DNA of 64,000 bases from Spirosoma telluris (GTDB lineage Bacteria; Bacteroidota; Bacteroidia; Cytophagales; Spirosomataceae): positions 6,067,001 to 6,131,000 of the forward strand of contig QLII01000001.1 in assembly GCA_003259005.1 (NCBI GenBank). Direction: 5' to 3'. Within the stretch, counting starts at the first letter, position 1. Every line of letters begins with the position of its first letter. The notes under the pieces are model-generated. The model was not told the origin of the DNA, ran no database searches, and saw nothing but the letters and a program-made list of their open reading frames with translations. The position numbers and the translations under genes were made by a program. Below, piece after piece: positions 27,621-36,559 of the stretch.

Positions 27621-27642
27621 GTTTTATTAAACGTTTTATTAG
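27621..27642 (+). promoter_or_regulatory. Putative integrase arm-type sites, right end
   Basis: GTTTTATTAA and GTTTTATTAG start 12 bp apart, the same pair and spacing as at 8121-8142 near attL. Confidence 0.5.
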
Positions 27643-27654
27643 CCGCCTTTGAAA

Positions 27655-27689
27655 ATAAAAAAAACCGGCCAACCTTTCAGTTAACCGGC
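27655..27689 (-). terminator. tRNA-Gly terminator
   Basis: Minus strand: CCGGTTAAC, loop TGAAAG, GTTGGCCGG (with G-U pairs) then eight T. It lies 23 bp beyond the tRNA 3' end. Confidence 0.85.
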
Positions 27690-27711
27690 TAATTTTCATA
27701 TAGTTATGGGC

Positions 27712-27785
27712 GAGCGGGAAATGGGGTTCGAACCCACGGCCTGCAGCTTGGGAAGCTGCCGCTCTACCAACTGAGCTACTCCCGC
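27712..27785 (-). tRNA. tRNA-Gly (anticodon CCC)
   Basis: The acceptor GCGGGAG pairs with TTCCCGC, with U73 as discriminator. The D arm contains AGCTCAGTTGGTAGAGC, the anticodon stem GCAGC/GCTGC has loop TTCCCAA, and the T arm contains GGTTCGAACCCC. The anticodon CCC is at 27750-27752 on the plus strand. CCA is not encoded. The 3' 45 bp (27712-27756) are the attR repeat. Confidence 0.95.
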
Positions 27786-27839
27786 TTAATGACTATGACA
27801 AAATTGACTCTTTAAAATTACAATGTCAAGCACTGGTAG

Positions 27840-29114
27840 TCAGATAGTTTTCAGTAATTCTATTATCTGTTTATACACATACGCTAATTGCTCATTTGTC
27901 GTGCAATAAGGCGGTATCAGGTACAGCACATTCCCTAGAGGACGCATCAGAATATCGCGCGCTAGTAGAAAATTATACGCCGTATCCCGGATATTGTTAA
28001 AATAAGATGTTTGCTCGCCGGTTGCCTTCAGATCGAAAGCAAGCAATGTGCCGCGTTGCCGAATGGTTTCAACGGTTGAATAAGCTGCTAACTGGTTGGC
28101 AAAATCAGCATGTTGCTGGGAAATACGCTGAATATTGGCCTGGGTTTCGTCCAGAAGAAGTAAGTCCATACTGGCCAGAGCAGCGGTACAGGCAAGTGGA
28201 TTTGCCGTAAATGAGTGGCCGTGAAAAAGCGTTTTGAACTTGCTGTCTGATAAAAAAGCGTCGTAGATGGCTTTTGTACAGGTGGTTACGCCTAAGGCCA
28301 TTGTTCCGCCAGTTAGCCCTTTCGACAGGCACATGAGGTCTGGCTTTTCCTGTAAATAATCCGATGCAAACAGTCGTCCGGTTCGGCCAAAACCTGTCAT
28401 GACTTCATCCGCAATAACGAGTGATCCATGGCGATGAGCTAGTTGGAACAGTTTGTCCAATACCTCTGGTTCGTACATCACCATGCCTCCTGCTCCTTGC
28501 ACTAACGGTTCGGCAATAAAAGCGGCTACTTCATTCGTAAACAAGGCTTCGGCCTGGTGCAGAACGGCGTCTTCCTGACCAGCTATAGGCACCGGCAAGT
28601 AGTCGACATCGAACAGGAAGGGTACGAACGGAGCGGTAAAGGCACTACGTCCACCCACTGCCATCGCCCCGAATGTATCACCGTGGTAGGCATTGTCAAA
28701 GGCAACCACTTTACGACGGGGTTTGCCCAAATTATGCCAATATTGAAAGGCCATTTTCAGGGCAACTTCAACGGCTGTTGAGCCGTTATCTGAATAAAAA
28801 ACCTTGCTCTGATTGTTGGGCAAAATGGCCAGTAGTCGCTCGGCTAACTCAACGGCGGGTTCGTGGGTAAAGTCTGCAAAAATTACGTGTTCCAGGGTTT
28901 GCAGTTGCTCCGACACGCGCCGGGCGATGTGCGGGTGGGCATGTCCATGTAAATTGACCCACCACGACGAAATCATATCCAGGTATTCGCGTCCATCGGC
29001 TCCGTATAAGACTGAACCCTCACCTCGTACAATGGATATAGGTGCTGGAGCTGTTTGCATTTGCGTGAACGGATGCCAGATGACAGCGCGGTCACGTTCT
29101 GCTAAGTTGTTCAT
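27840..29114 (-). CDS. Adenosylmethionine-8-amino-7-oxononanoate aminotransferase
   Basis: BioA makes 7,8-diaminopelargonic acid from KAPA using S-adenosylmethionine as amino donor, in biotin synthesis. The 424-residue PLP enzyme shows IWHPFTQMQ, the substrate-side SSWWVNLHGHAHP, YSDNGSTAVEVALKMA (phosphate-binding), AYHGDTFGAM, ADEVMTGFGRTG and the PLP Lys in CLSKGLTGG. Length and motif order are normal. No other bio genes are adjacent; downstream is the tRNA-Gly and upstream a palindromic spacer before kdsC. Confidence 0.93.
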   Translation of the reverse strand: MNNLAERDRAVIWHPFTQMQTAPAPISIVRGEGSVLYGADGREYLDMISSWWVNLHGHAHPHIARRVSEQLQTLEHVIFADFTHEPAVELAERLLAILPNNQSKVFYSDNGSTAVEVALKMAFQYWHNLGKPRRKVVAFDNAYHGDTFGAMAVGGRSAFTAPFVPFLFDVDYLPVPIAGQEDAVLHQAEALFTNEVAAFIAEPLVQGAGGMVMYEPEVLDKLFQLAHRHGSLVIADEVMTGFGRTGRLFASDYLQEKPDLMCLSKGLTGGTMALGVTTCTKAIYDAFLSDSKFKTLFHGHSFTANPLACTAALASMDLLLLDETQANIQRISQQHADFANQLAAYSTVETIRQRGTLLAFDLKATGEQTSYFNNIRDTAYNFLLARDILMRPLGNVLYLIPPYCTTNEQLAYVYKQIIELLKTI

Positions 29115-29120
29115 TTACTT

Positions 29121-29220
29121 AATGAATAATGTAAAATGTACAATGAATAATTACAGTGGATAATGTACAGTGAGTGTAAAGCCTCCTGGACTCATTATCC
29201 ATTATTCATTGTACATTATA
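29121..29220. repeat. Palindrome of AATGAATAATGTACA-type micro-repeats
   Basis: The left arm (29121-29174) repeats AATGAATAATGTACA-like units; the right arm (29190-29220) is the complement (ATTCATTGTACATTAT). It fills the bioA-kdsC gap, and its right arm contains the kdsC stop codon. Confidence 0.7.
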
Positions 29221-29734
29221 ATAAAACTCCCCACTTTCCCTGCGCTTTCAGCACCTGTTCAATCACATCCCGAACGGCTCCCTGCCCGCCTGAACAGGGC
29301 GATATGTACTGACAAACACCCTTTATTTCACTAACGGCATCGGCAGGGCAGGTACTGAACACCGCTGACCGGCTTAGGATGGTATAGTCGGGGAGGTCGT
29401 CGCCCATGTACAGAATTTCGGATTCGTTCAGGCCATCGCGCGCTATGTAACCGAGGTAGGCCTTTACTTTCTGGTCGGAAGGTCCTCCCATGAAAATGTC
29501 GCTTACCTTCATGTTTGCCAGCCAGTTACGGATGCCATCGGCATTCGAAGAAGATAGAATACCTACCCGGAAACCTGCTTTCAGCGCTTGCTCAATGGCG
29601 TAGGTATCGCGGATGTTGACGGTTCGAAAACGTTCGCCGGAGGCTAACAGATGAACGCTGCCGTCGGTCAGGACACCGTCGACATCGAAAATAAAGGTTT
29701 TAATTTGGGCAAATCGGTCTTGTATTGCTGCCAT
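29216..29734 (-). CDS. KdsC-type HAD phosphatase (KDO 8-phosphate phosphatase)
   Basis: This enzyme removes phosphate from 3-deoxy-D-manno-octulosonate 8-phosphate in LPS core synthesis. The 172-residue protein has the HAD nucleophile FDVDGVLTDG (about 16-25), ILSSSNADGIRNWL (motif II), a KVKAYLGYIARDG region with the motif III Lys, and motif IV YMGDDLPDYTILS. It lacks a cap, as KdsC does. The start ATG at 29734 diverges from the methyltransferase gene. Its stop lies in the palindrome arm. Confidence 0.88.
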   Translation of the reverse strand: MAAIQDRFAQIKTFIFDVDGVLTDGSVHLLASGERFRTVNIRDTYAIEQALKAGFRVGILSSSNADGIRNWLANMKVSDIFMGGPSDQKVKAYLGYIARDGLNESEILYMGDDLPDYTILSRSAVFSTCPADAVSEIKGVCQYISPCSGGQGAVRDVIEQVLKAQGKWGVLL

Positions 29735-29781
29735 GCTGCAAGTTTAATGAAAACCGCCCGACAGTTCCGTATTTTTGTCGA

Positions 29782-31203
29782 ATGAATCCACTCAACACGT
29801 CCAAGGCTGGATTGCCCTTAGCTGGACTGCCTCCGGCATTTCAGGCACAGATGCAGGCGCAATTAGTAACGGAATTTCCTGATTTTAAGACTGCCCTGAC
29901 CGAGCCTACGCCTGTAAGCATCCGGCTGAATCCGCGTAAGAACGTATATGATACAACTGGTTTAGCGTCCGTTCCCTGGTGTCCTCTTGGATTTTATCTG
30001 CCCCAACGCCCCAATTTCACGCTCGATCCGTTGTTTCAGGCCGGGGCTTATTATGTTCAGGAGGCTTCGTCGATGTTACTCCATGAAGCCTTGCAGCAAA
30101 CGGCCAATCTAAGCCGCCCATTACGAGTACTGGATTTATGTGCTGCACCGGGTGGGAAAAGTACCTTGCTGGCATCGGTCTTACATCCCGACAGTTTGCT
30201 GGTTTGTAATGAGGTCATTCGGAGCCGAGTGTCGGTACTGCGTGAAAACCTGGATAAATGGGGGTGCTCAAATGTTGTTGTTAGTAGCCATGACTCAGAG
30301 GATATGCCTAATCTGACGGGCTTTTTTGATGTTGTCGTTGTCGATGCCCCTTGTTCAGGCGAAGGTCTTTTTCGAAAAGACCCTGATGCTATGGAGGAGT
30401 GGTCGGAAGCGAATGTGCAACTTTGTTCGGCGCGGCAAAAACGGATTCTGGCCGCAGCCGCTCCCTTGCTGGATAAGGATGGGATTCTGATTTATAGTAC
30501 GTGTACGTATAATGACACAGAAAACGCGGAGAATGTCGGCTACCTGACCGAAAATGGCTTTCGGAATATCCCGCTGATTCTGCCATCGGAGTGGAATGTA
30601 GTAGAACGGCAGGCTGGCGACCCAGAAACGGGGGAGGCTGTTGGTTATCAGTGTTACCCGCATCGATTGCGGGGCGAGGGTTTTTTTATCAGTGTTTTTA
30701 AGAAGACTTCATTTACGGCTCCGGTAAAATTAGATGCCCGCACCTTTCGAAGTATTCGGGCTTTACGTCCCCGCGATACGGCGTCGGCGGCAAAGTGGCT
30801 GCAAAATCCTGCTGATTTCTCGTTCTGGGAAAAGCCCAATGGCGACGTGATGGCCTTGCCAAAAGCGCTGGAAAAGACGTTCCTGTTTCTTGATAGCGCT
30901 ATTCACAATAAAGGTTTCGGCCTTGAAATGGGGCAATTTAAAGGCCAGGATTTTATTCCCTCACATGCGTTGGCTTTAAGTACCGCTGTTAATCAGAGTT
31001 TGCCGGGTATCGAACTAAGTAAAGAAAACGCATTGCGTTACTTTAAGAAAGAAAATCTGGTGTTTGACGAACCCCTGAAAGGCTGGTTATTAGCACAATA
31101 TAAGGGCTTAAATCTGGGTTGGGTAAAAGGCGTTGGGAATCGGGTAAACAACTATTTACCGAAAGACTGGCGCATTCGGATGGACATAAAAGAATACGTA
31201 TGA
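29782..31203 (+). CDS. RsmF-type rRNA (cytosine-5) methyltransferase (NOL1/NOP2/Sun family)
   Basis: This is a SAM-dependent RNA m5C methyltransferase. ATG 29782 (MNPLNTSKAG) is chosen; an in-frame ATG/TTG further upstream overlaps kdsC. The N-terminal part (about 1-80) is an RNA-binding region. The core has LDLCAAPGGKSTLLAS (motif I, about 118-133), VDAPCSGEGLFRKDP with one active Cys (motif IV) and IYSTCTYNDTEN with the catalytic Cys (motif VI). The C-terminal third (FKGQDFIPSHALALS, KGWLLAQYKGLNLGWVKG) is a PUA-like domain typical of RsmF. The stop overlaps the next start (ATGA). Confidence 0.88.
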   Translation: MNPLNTSKAGLPLAGLPPAFQAQMQAQLVTEFPDFKTALTEPTPVSIRLNPRKNVYDTTGLASVPWCPLGFYLPQRPNFTLDPLFQAGAYYVQEASSMLLHEALQQTANLSRPLRVLDLCAAPGGKSTLLASVLHPDSLLVCNEVIRSRVSVLRENLDKWGCSNVVVSSHDSEDMPNLTGFFDVVVVDAPCSGEGLFRKDPDAMEEWSEANVQLCSARQKRILAAAAPLLDKDGILIYSTCTYNDTENAENVGYLTENGFRNIPLILPSEWNVVERQAGDPETGEAVGYQCYPHRLRGEGFFISVFKKTSFTAPVKLDARTFRSIRALRPRDTASAAKWLQNPADFSFWEKPNGDVMALPKALEKTFLFLDSAIHNKGFGLEMGQFKGQDFIPSHALALSTAVNQSLPGIELSKENALRYFKKENLVFDEPLKGWLLAQYKGLNLGWVKGVGNRVNNYLPKDWRIRMDIKEYV

Positions 31204-32237
31204 AACGGTTTTTGCTTATTTTAGGCTTACTGCTGGCTGTTATGACGGTTGGTTATTTTCTGGGCCCATCGGCCCATTCCGATCCCATAAAAGACCAGCC
31301 CATTACCCTCGACCCTGATCTGGTGAAGCTGGAACAAGGTGTTGCCGAGTCGGAGCGGAAGGAAAACCTGCGTCCTGATAACGAAGCACGCATTGTTTGG
31401 GCAGATAGTTTACACAAGATCAAAACCCCTTACAGCATCGTTTATCTTCCCGGATTTTCGGCAACCTGGGCTGAGGGCGACCCAATTCATAAACAAATTG
31501 CCCGGCATTTCGGCTGTAATCTGTACCTCGCCCGCACGGCTGAACATGGGGTTAATTCGCCCGATGCACTTAAAGACATAACCCCCTCAAATTATGCTGG
31601 ATCGGCAGAACGAGCACTGGCCATTGGCGAGGCTTTGGGTGAGAAGGTAATCGTGATGGGTACGTCGGCAGGTGGTATGCTGGCGCTTTATTTAGCCGCT
31701 CATCATCCCGAAATTGACGGACTTATTCTGTATTCGCCCTGTATTGCAACGGCTAATCCGGCTCTGAAACTGGCCACTAAACCCTGGGGGAAACAAATTC
31801 TTGATCAGGTTTTTCAGGGTGAACACTTCATTAATACTCATTACAGCAACGAACGCGCTAACTACTGGCTACCCCAATACCACACAAATGGGCTGATTAC
31901 CCTGCAAACCATGCTTGACCAGTTTATGATATCTGAGCAGTTTCAGAAAGTGAAGCAACCCGTTTTCATGGGCTATTACTATAAAGACGAGGAACACCAG
32001 GATAAAGTCGTATCGGTACCTGCTATGCTGGAGATGTATGATGAATTAGGAACGCCCGCCAATAAAAAACAGAAACAGGCTTTTCCGGAAGCAGGCGAAC
32101 ACGTCATTGCGTCTCATTTTACCTCAAAAGACTTGACGGGTGTTTATCAGGCTACCGAGAAATTTATGGCTGAGGTGCTAAAGATGCCATCTGCACCAGC
32201 ACAAACGGCTGTTGTAGCCCTCCACCCGAAAAAATAA
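31200..32237 (+). CDS. Membrane-anchored alpha/beta hydrolase
   Basis: This 345-residue protein starts at ATG 31200, overlapping the previous TGA. It has an N-terminal membrane segment (RFLLILGLLLAVMTVGYFLG). The alpha/beta hydrolase fold shows VYLPGFSATWAEGDP (oxyanion loop), the nucleophile Ser in VMGTSAGGMLALYL (GTSAG), an acid candidate in YYYKDEEHQDKVV and the His in GEHVIAS. The substrate is unknown; it resembles carboxylesterases or lysophospholipase-like enzymes facing the periplasm. It is probably cotranscribed with the methyltransferase. Confidence 0.8.
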   Translation: MKRFLLILGLLLAVMTVGYFLGPSAHSDPIKDQPITLDPDLVKLEQGVAESERKENLRPDNEARIVWADSLHKIKTPYSIVYLPGFSATWAEGDPIHKQIARHFGCNLYLARTAEHGVNSPDALKDITPSNYAGSAERALAIGEALGEKVIVMGTSAGGMLALYLAAHHPEIDGLILYSPCIATANPALKLATKPWGKQILDQVFQGEHFINTHYSNERANYWLPQYHTNGLITLQTMLDQFMISEQFQKVKQPVFMGYYYKDEEHQDKVVSVPAMLEMYDELGTPANKKQKQAFPEAGEHVIASHFTSKDLTGVYQATEKFMAEVLKMPSAPAQTAVVALHPKK

Positions 32238-32253
32238 CCTAACTTTGGAACAA

Positions 32254-32335
32254 TTAATGAATAATGTGTAATGAATAATGAATAATGTTTTATTCGTCTT
32301 TCCTTAATCATTGTTCATTATCCATTATACATTAA
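32254..32335. repeat. Palindrome of TAATGAATAATG-type micro-repeats
   Basis: The left arm 32254-32287 and right arm 32309-32335 are complementary units like those at 29.1 kb and 52.9 kb, filling the gap before fabI. Confidence 0.7.
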
Positions 32336-32339
32336 ACAC

Positions 32340-33155
32340 ATGGCTTACGGATTACTGAACGGAAAACGCGGCATCATTTCGGGTGCCTTAGACGAAAACT
32401 CAATCGCCTGGAAAGTCGCTTTGAAAGCGAAAGAAGAAGGTGCCATTTTTACGCTTACCAATGCGCCCATTGCCATGCGGATGGGCGCTATAAAGGAATT
32501 GGCTGAGCAGTGTAATGCTGAAATTATTCCAGCCGACGCCACTTCAGTCGAAGATATCGAAAACCTGTTTACCAAATCAACCGACATACTGGGCGGTAAG
32601 CTGGATTTTGTGTTGCATAGTATCGGTATGAGTCCGAACGTGCGGAAGGGCAAAGCCTATACCGATCTCAACTACGACTGGTTTAAGCAGAGTATCGACA
32701 TCTCGGCGCTCTCGTTCCATAAGATGATGCAAACTGCCTATAAACAGGATGCGATGAACGAATGGGGGTCCATTGTTGCCTTGACGTACATGGCTGCTCA
32801 ACGGACATTCCCGTTTTACGGTGATATGGCCGATGCCAAATCTGTTCTGGAATCAATTGCCCGGAGCTTTGGCTACCAATATGGCAAATACCGGAATGTA
32901 CGTGTGAACACGATTTCGCAATCACCTACGCCAACCAAGGCAGGTAGCGGCATTGGTGGGTTTGATAAATTCTTTGATTTTGCCGACAAAACGGCTCCTC
33001 TCGGTAACGCCACAGCCGATCAGTGCGCCGATTATGTGATCACGCTCTTCTCTGATCTGACTCGTATGGTGACCATGCAAAACCTCTTCCATGACGGTGG
33101 TTTCTCCATGACCGGTATTTCGGAAGACGTAATGGCCTTGATTAATAAGGAGTAA
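32340..33155 (+). CDS. Enoyl-[acyl-carrier-protein] reductase FabI
   Basis: FabI reduces enoyl-ACP with NADH in fatty acid elongation. The 271-residue SDR protein has the FabI-type nucleotide site GLLNGKRGIISGALDENSIAW, DFVLHSIGMSPN (about 90-101), and the catalytic pair Tyr-x6-Lys in FPFYGDMADAKSVLE (about 160-174). MQNLFHDGGFSMTG closes the fold. The start ATG lies just after a palindrome. It appears to be a single essential housekeeping gene. Confidence 0.93.
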   Translation: MAYGLLNGKRGIISGALDENSIAWKVALKAKEEGAIFTLTNAPIAMRMGAIKELAEQCNAEIIPADATSVEDIENLFTKSTDILGGKLDFVLHSIGMSPNVRKGKAYTDLNYDWFKQSIDISALSFHKMMQTAYKQDAMNEWGSIVALTYMAAQRTFPFYGDMADAKSVLESIARSFGYQYGKYRNVRVNTISQSPTPTKAGSGIGGFDKFFDFADKTAPLGNATADQCADYVITLFSDLTRMVTMQNLFHDGGFSMTGISEDVMALINKE

Positions 33156-33159
33156 ATTA

Positions 33160-33233
33160 GTGGAGTAAGTAAACTAGGTGGAGTGGGTTTAGTCTACTTA
33201 CTTCACCTACTCCACTTAGTTTACTTACTCCAC
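33160..33233. repeat. Near-perfect palindrome of GGAGTAAGT-type units
   Basis: The arms GTGGAGTAAGTAAACTAGGT... (33160-33184) and its complement (33209-33233) match at 24 of 25 positions. It lies between the convergent fabI and lipoprotein genes and may serve as a terminator for both. Confidence 0.75.
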
Positions 33234-33242
33234 CAATTCCAC

Positions 33243-34064
33243 TCAGTTCATGCCAACATACGTATACGTGGCTGTTTGGATACCACCCGCAGATGTTTCG
33301 GTATGCGAAACAGGGTAGCCTCCAGCGTTGTATTGATACACATATTGCGAACGGTGCAGCAGCACGTCAGTACCGTCCTGATTTTGGCTATATTGGGTGA
33401 TCGTGGCTGGGTTATTCAGCTGAAATGTAACGTTTGGCAGGAGCGGATAAATGGTCCACAGGCTAGTGACGTTTTTATGAGAATCATAGTCTGAGAAGCG
33501 CGTCATATAGTCAACCTGATACACACCGGTTTGCGCATCTTTGGCGAGGTTAGCTACTTGAGTCAGATTGCCCTTGGTATCGTAGGTAAATGTTCGGGCT
33601 GTTTCTATGCTCGTTGGCCCTTCTCCTCTCATTTCCTCCAGGCGTATCAACCGATTTTCGGGCGAATAGATGTACTGCCTTCTTGCGATCAGATCCCCCG
33701 TTTTAGCAAACTCCTCCGTATGGCTGACTTTATTCCCGTTGTAGCTATATGTAACATAGGTGCCATCGGAAGCTTCTATACGGGTTAAATGCGTGCTGGA
33801 ATAGATCAGGTTGTAGACGATCTTAATTACTTCCCCCGTTCCCAGATTGTACAGGCTTTGTCTCGTATACCGGATGGGCTTGTTTGCCGCATCATAGTCG
33901 ACTTCCTTATAATCGGTATCGGTCCAACTGATCTTTACATGCTTGAAGACGCTAATAGAGTCAGTTGGTGTACCCGGCGTAGTGTCGGGGGGTAGCGTAT
34001 TCGATTGGCAGGATACAAAGGCTAACATCATAGCCAGCCCCGCTATTGGTAAGTTGGTTTTCAT
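33243..34064 (-). CDS. Hypothetical lipoprotein with YD-like strands
   Basis: This 273-residue lipoprotein has the signal GLAMMLAFVSC (about 8-19), with Cys19 as the lipidated residue, and a Pro/Thr-rich linker (TLPPDTTPGTP). The rest is a run of beta strands with repeated Y-x-Y and aromatic patterns (YVTYSYNGNKV, RRQYIYSPENR, ARTFTYDTKGN), like the YD repeats of RHS-type or DUF4595-like surface proteins of Bacteroidota. There is no catalytic signature. It is probably outer-membrane anchored; the function is unknown. Confidence 0.7.
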   Translation of the reverse strand: MKTNLPIAGLAMMLAFVSCQSNTLPPDTTPGTPTDSISVFKHVKISWTDTDYKEVDYDAANKPIRYTRQSLYNLGTGEVIKIVYNLIYSSTHLTRIEASDGTYVTYSYNGNKVSHTEEFAKTGDLIARRQYIYSPENRLIRLEEMRGEGPTSIETARTFTYDTKGNLTQVANLAKDAQTGVYQVDYMTRFSDYDSHKNVTSLWTIYPLLPNVTFQLNNPATITQYSQNQDGTDVLLHRSQYVYQYNAGGYPVSHTETSAGGIQTATYTYVGMN

Positions 34065-34225
34065 TGTGTTTACTGTGTTACACTATTAATTAGTAATTGG
34101 TGGTTTGATTTATACTAAGGACAGCAATAGCTTACTAACCGTTCTGTAAGGTGCGTTGAACTAGCATAAAGGGTGCATGAAGTGCTATATTGCTTAGATG
34201 AAGCGTACGTAGTGTGATTCGATCG

Positions 34226-34277
34226 GACAAACTAAAAAGCGGTGTACGACCTAACGCACACCGCTTTTTAGTTTGTC
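34226..34277. terminator. Bidirectional terminator hairpin
   Basis: A perfect 20-bp stem (GACAAACTAAAAAGCGGTGT and its complement) with a 12-base loop. A and T runs within the stem allow termination in both directions. Confidence 0.8.
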
Positions 34278-34336
34278 TGAAATTCTATTAGGAACCCGAT
34301 CCCCTAGAAATCTCATCTTGTCGGGGTTTTGAACTT

Positions 34337-34434
34337 GTCTCCGACAGCATCCCTGCTGTCGAGCCGATAGGCTAAAAAAATGATCGGTAGCGTTTTTAGC
34401 CTGACGGCTCAACAGCAGGGATGCTGTTGGAGAC
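34337..34434. repeat. REP-like palindromic element
   Basis: The outer arms GTCTCCGACAGCATCCCTGC... and complement (34337-34366 and 34405-34434) enclose a second stem GGCTAAAAA/TTTTTAGCC. Each outer arm also contains the near-palindrome CAGCATCCCTGCTG. It looks like a dispersed intergenic repeat (REP/BIME type), different in character from the micro-repeat palindromes. Confidence 0.7.
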
Positions 34435-34453
34435 GTGAGCAACACCAAGTTAG

Positions 34454-35475
34454 TTAAAACGTAATTTCCTGTGTCAGGTAGGTTGCTTTATCATCGCCAT
34501 TAATTCGAACCGTGGCCATTAACGGTTTCGCGGCCCAATCAATTGTAATAAGGCCGTAATTGAGTTTGGTGACCATTTCGCCAACCCGATGCCGGTTCGC
34601 TTCCACATGTGGGCCGAAACGTGAGTTAAGCCACTGCTAGTAATATCGAACAAATCATAGGGTAAACCCGGCACGCTTACTTTCGAGACTTCGGCCATGT
34701 GCCGGTCGCCACTGATGAACAGCGCACCCTTGGGCTTCGTTTTGGCTACTAGATTGAGCAAGCGTTGGCGAGCAGTAGGGAAGTTTGCCCATTTTTCATA
34801 CACATGTTCCTCAGGAAGCACCTGAACGCCACTGCCAATGATATGAATATCGGCGTCGGAGTTCGTGAGTTGCTGCTCCAGCCACTTCCATTGAGCTTCG
34901 CCGAGCATATCGCCCGATGGATCGGGTACGTTTTGTTTGTTCTCTTTCTTCAAGGGGTCACGAAAATAACGAGCGTCTAACAGAATCACTTTTACCCGTT
35001 GCCCTTTGGGACCATAGGTGTGAGATGAGTAAGCACCTTCCTGCTTGCGTAGTGGGCTATTCGTTGGTACGTCCAGAAAATCCAGCATCACCTGCTGGCT
35101 TTCTTTCCGTCTGGGATATTCCTTACCCCCATCATTGACGCCATAATCATGATCGTCCCATACGCCAATGATTGATGTCGATTGGCGCAATTGCTGATAA
35201 ACCGGATTCGACTTTTGAAGGGCATATTTAGTCCGGAGGGTGTCCATACTTTCGGAATCGCCATAGATGTTATCGCCCAACCAGATCCAAATGTCGGGCT
35301 TTTGCGCGACAATATCATCCCAAAGCGGTTGTGGGCGTTTCTGGTCACTGCACGAACCGAAGGCAATCGTTGTAATAGGTTGCTGAGTTGGTGAAGTGGC
35401 TGTTCCCGATTTAGGGGCGCGGCATCCGGTTAGCACGACGCAACTGAGAAGGAAGAGCGTAACAAAGTTTTTCAT
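34454..35475 (-). CDS. PhoD-like alkaline phosphatase/phosphodiesterase, lipoprotein (one missing base)
   Basis: This is a metal-dependent phosphatase of the PhoD/metallophosphatase type. It has a lipoprotein signal (TLFLLSCVVLTGC), then TIAFGSCSDQKRPQPLW, DIWIWLGDNIYGD (metal site), IGVWDDHDYGVND (metal-binding DDHD), VILLDARYFRD and LFISGDRHMAEVS (GDRH). The first frame stops at 34519; adding one base to the GGG run at 34611-34613 continues HVEANRHRVGEMVTKLNY to a stop at 34454, about 340 residues. It acts outside the inner membrane, releasing phosphate from diesters or esters. Confidence 0.82.
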
Positions 35476-35719
35476 CGGAACTGAGTTTGATTATTGATTC
35501 GGTAAAAGTAAATAAGCTATGTTGTTTCCAAAGTGGGTTAAAGATTTGATAACTTTACCGCACTGCAACTTATCATCACATACCGCCACCCCCTCGCTGA
35601 AAACGCCTATTCTCTAAAATAGGGTATTCAGCGCACGTTGCCCGACTTGGCGCAACGTTAGATCCATCCTATTCCTGGGATGGTTTTTGGTCATTTCTCA
35701 CAGTTGAATTTTTATATCG

Positions 35720-36552
35720 ATGAAATCCTGTCATTTCATCATGGGGCTCTTATGTCTGGGAGCATCCCTGATTTTATCGTGTTCCAAAACGATTTTTACT
35801 ACCAAGCAGATCATGCAACAAGAAGCAATAAACAAATCCATTATTCGCGATTTCTATCGTCGGTCAGTTAGTCAGGGTGATCTTGACTTTGCTAAACAAA
35901 TAATAGCGGACAACTACATTCAGCATAGCCCGATGGTGAAGCCCGGAAAGGAGGGACTCCTGGAAGCGCTTACCTATATGAAACAAATGCCCAAACCAGC
36001 AACTACGTCCGTACCGTTTCTGCGATTAATTGCCGAGGGGGATTATGTCGTAACAAACATGAGTTTCGGTTGGGGGATAAACAGAAAGTTGTCGTTGATC
36101 TGTTCCGATTTCGAGATGGGCAAGTAACAGAACACTGGGACGCCATTGAAGATCAACCCGAAACAACTCGAAATGGTCATGCCATGATGGATGGCCCGTT
36201 GCCGAGTGAAGAAAACGGCCAGTCAGCAACGAATAAAGCCTTAGTCGCGAAGTTCTACGAACAGGTTTATATCAATCAGCAACTTGAGGCCCTTCCTGAC
36301 TTTGTCGATGCCAATCTTAGTCAGCACATTCCTGAAATTGAGAACGGGATAGCTGGATTAGAAGCCTATTTACGTGAACAAACCAACCAACATGTTATTG
36401 AGAAAGTAGCTCATATTATTGGAGAAGGCGATTTCGTCGTAGTTCAGGCAGAAGGTAAGTTGGAACAAAAAAAGACCACGTTCTACACTGTTTTTCGCTT
36501 GAGTGAAGGAAAGCTAGTTGAAATGTGGGGTGTGAAGCAGATTGCGCCGTAG
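35720..36552 (+). CDS. Lipoprotein with two tandem SnoaL-like (NTF2-fold) domains (one missing base)
   Basis: ATG 35720 gives a lipoprotein signal (MGLLCLGASLILSC). The first SnoaL-like domain spans about 35-155 (IIADNYIQHSPMVKPG, LRLIAEGDYVV) and the second about 170-275 (FVDANLSQHIPEIENG, IIGEGDFVVVQAEG). The first frame ends at 36127; adding one G to the GGGGG run at 36072-36076 joins it to the second frame (DKQKVVVDLFRFRDG), giving about 277 residues. SnoaL-like proteins bind small hydrophobic ligands or act as cyclases. The specific role is unknown. Confidence 0.78.
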
Positions 36553-36559
36553 ACGAATA

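Larger units (their letters stand above)
7960..27756. mobile_element. Integrated satellite-like genomic island in tRNA-Gly(CCC)
   Basis: The boundaries are 45-bp direct repeats of the tRNA-Gly 3' end, with an integrase immediately inside attL. Paired GTTTTATTA(A/G) sites 12 bp apart occur near both ends. The content, in order: integrase, unknown protein, AlpA-like HTH, VRR-NUC, P4-type primase-helicase, DUF6371 protein, Abi_2, type IIG RM, HNH, terminase-neighbour-like protein, small proteins, UmuDC, STAS/HATPase-PIN cassette, endonuclease. No relaxase, conjugation or virion structural genes are visible, which fits a phage satellite or a mobilisable island rather than an ICE or full prophage. 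Confidence 0.85.
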
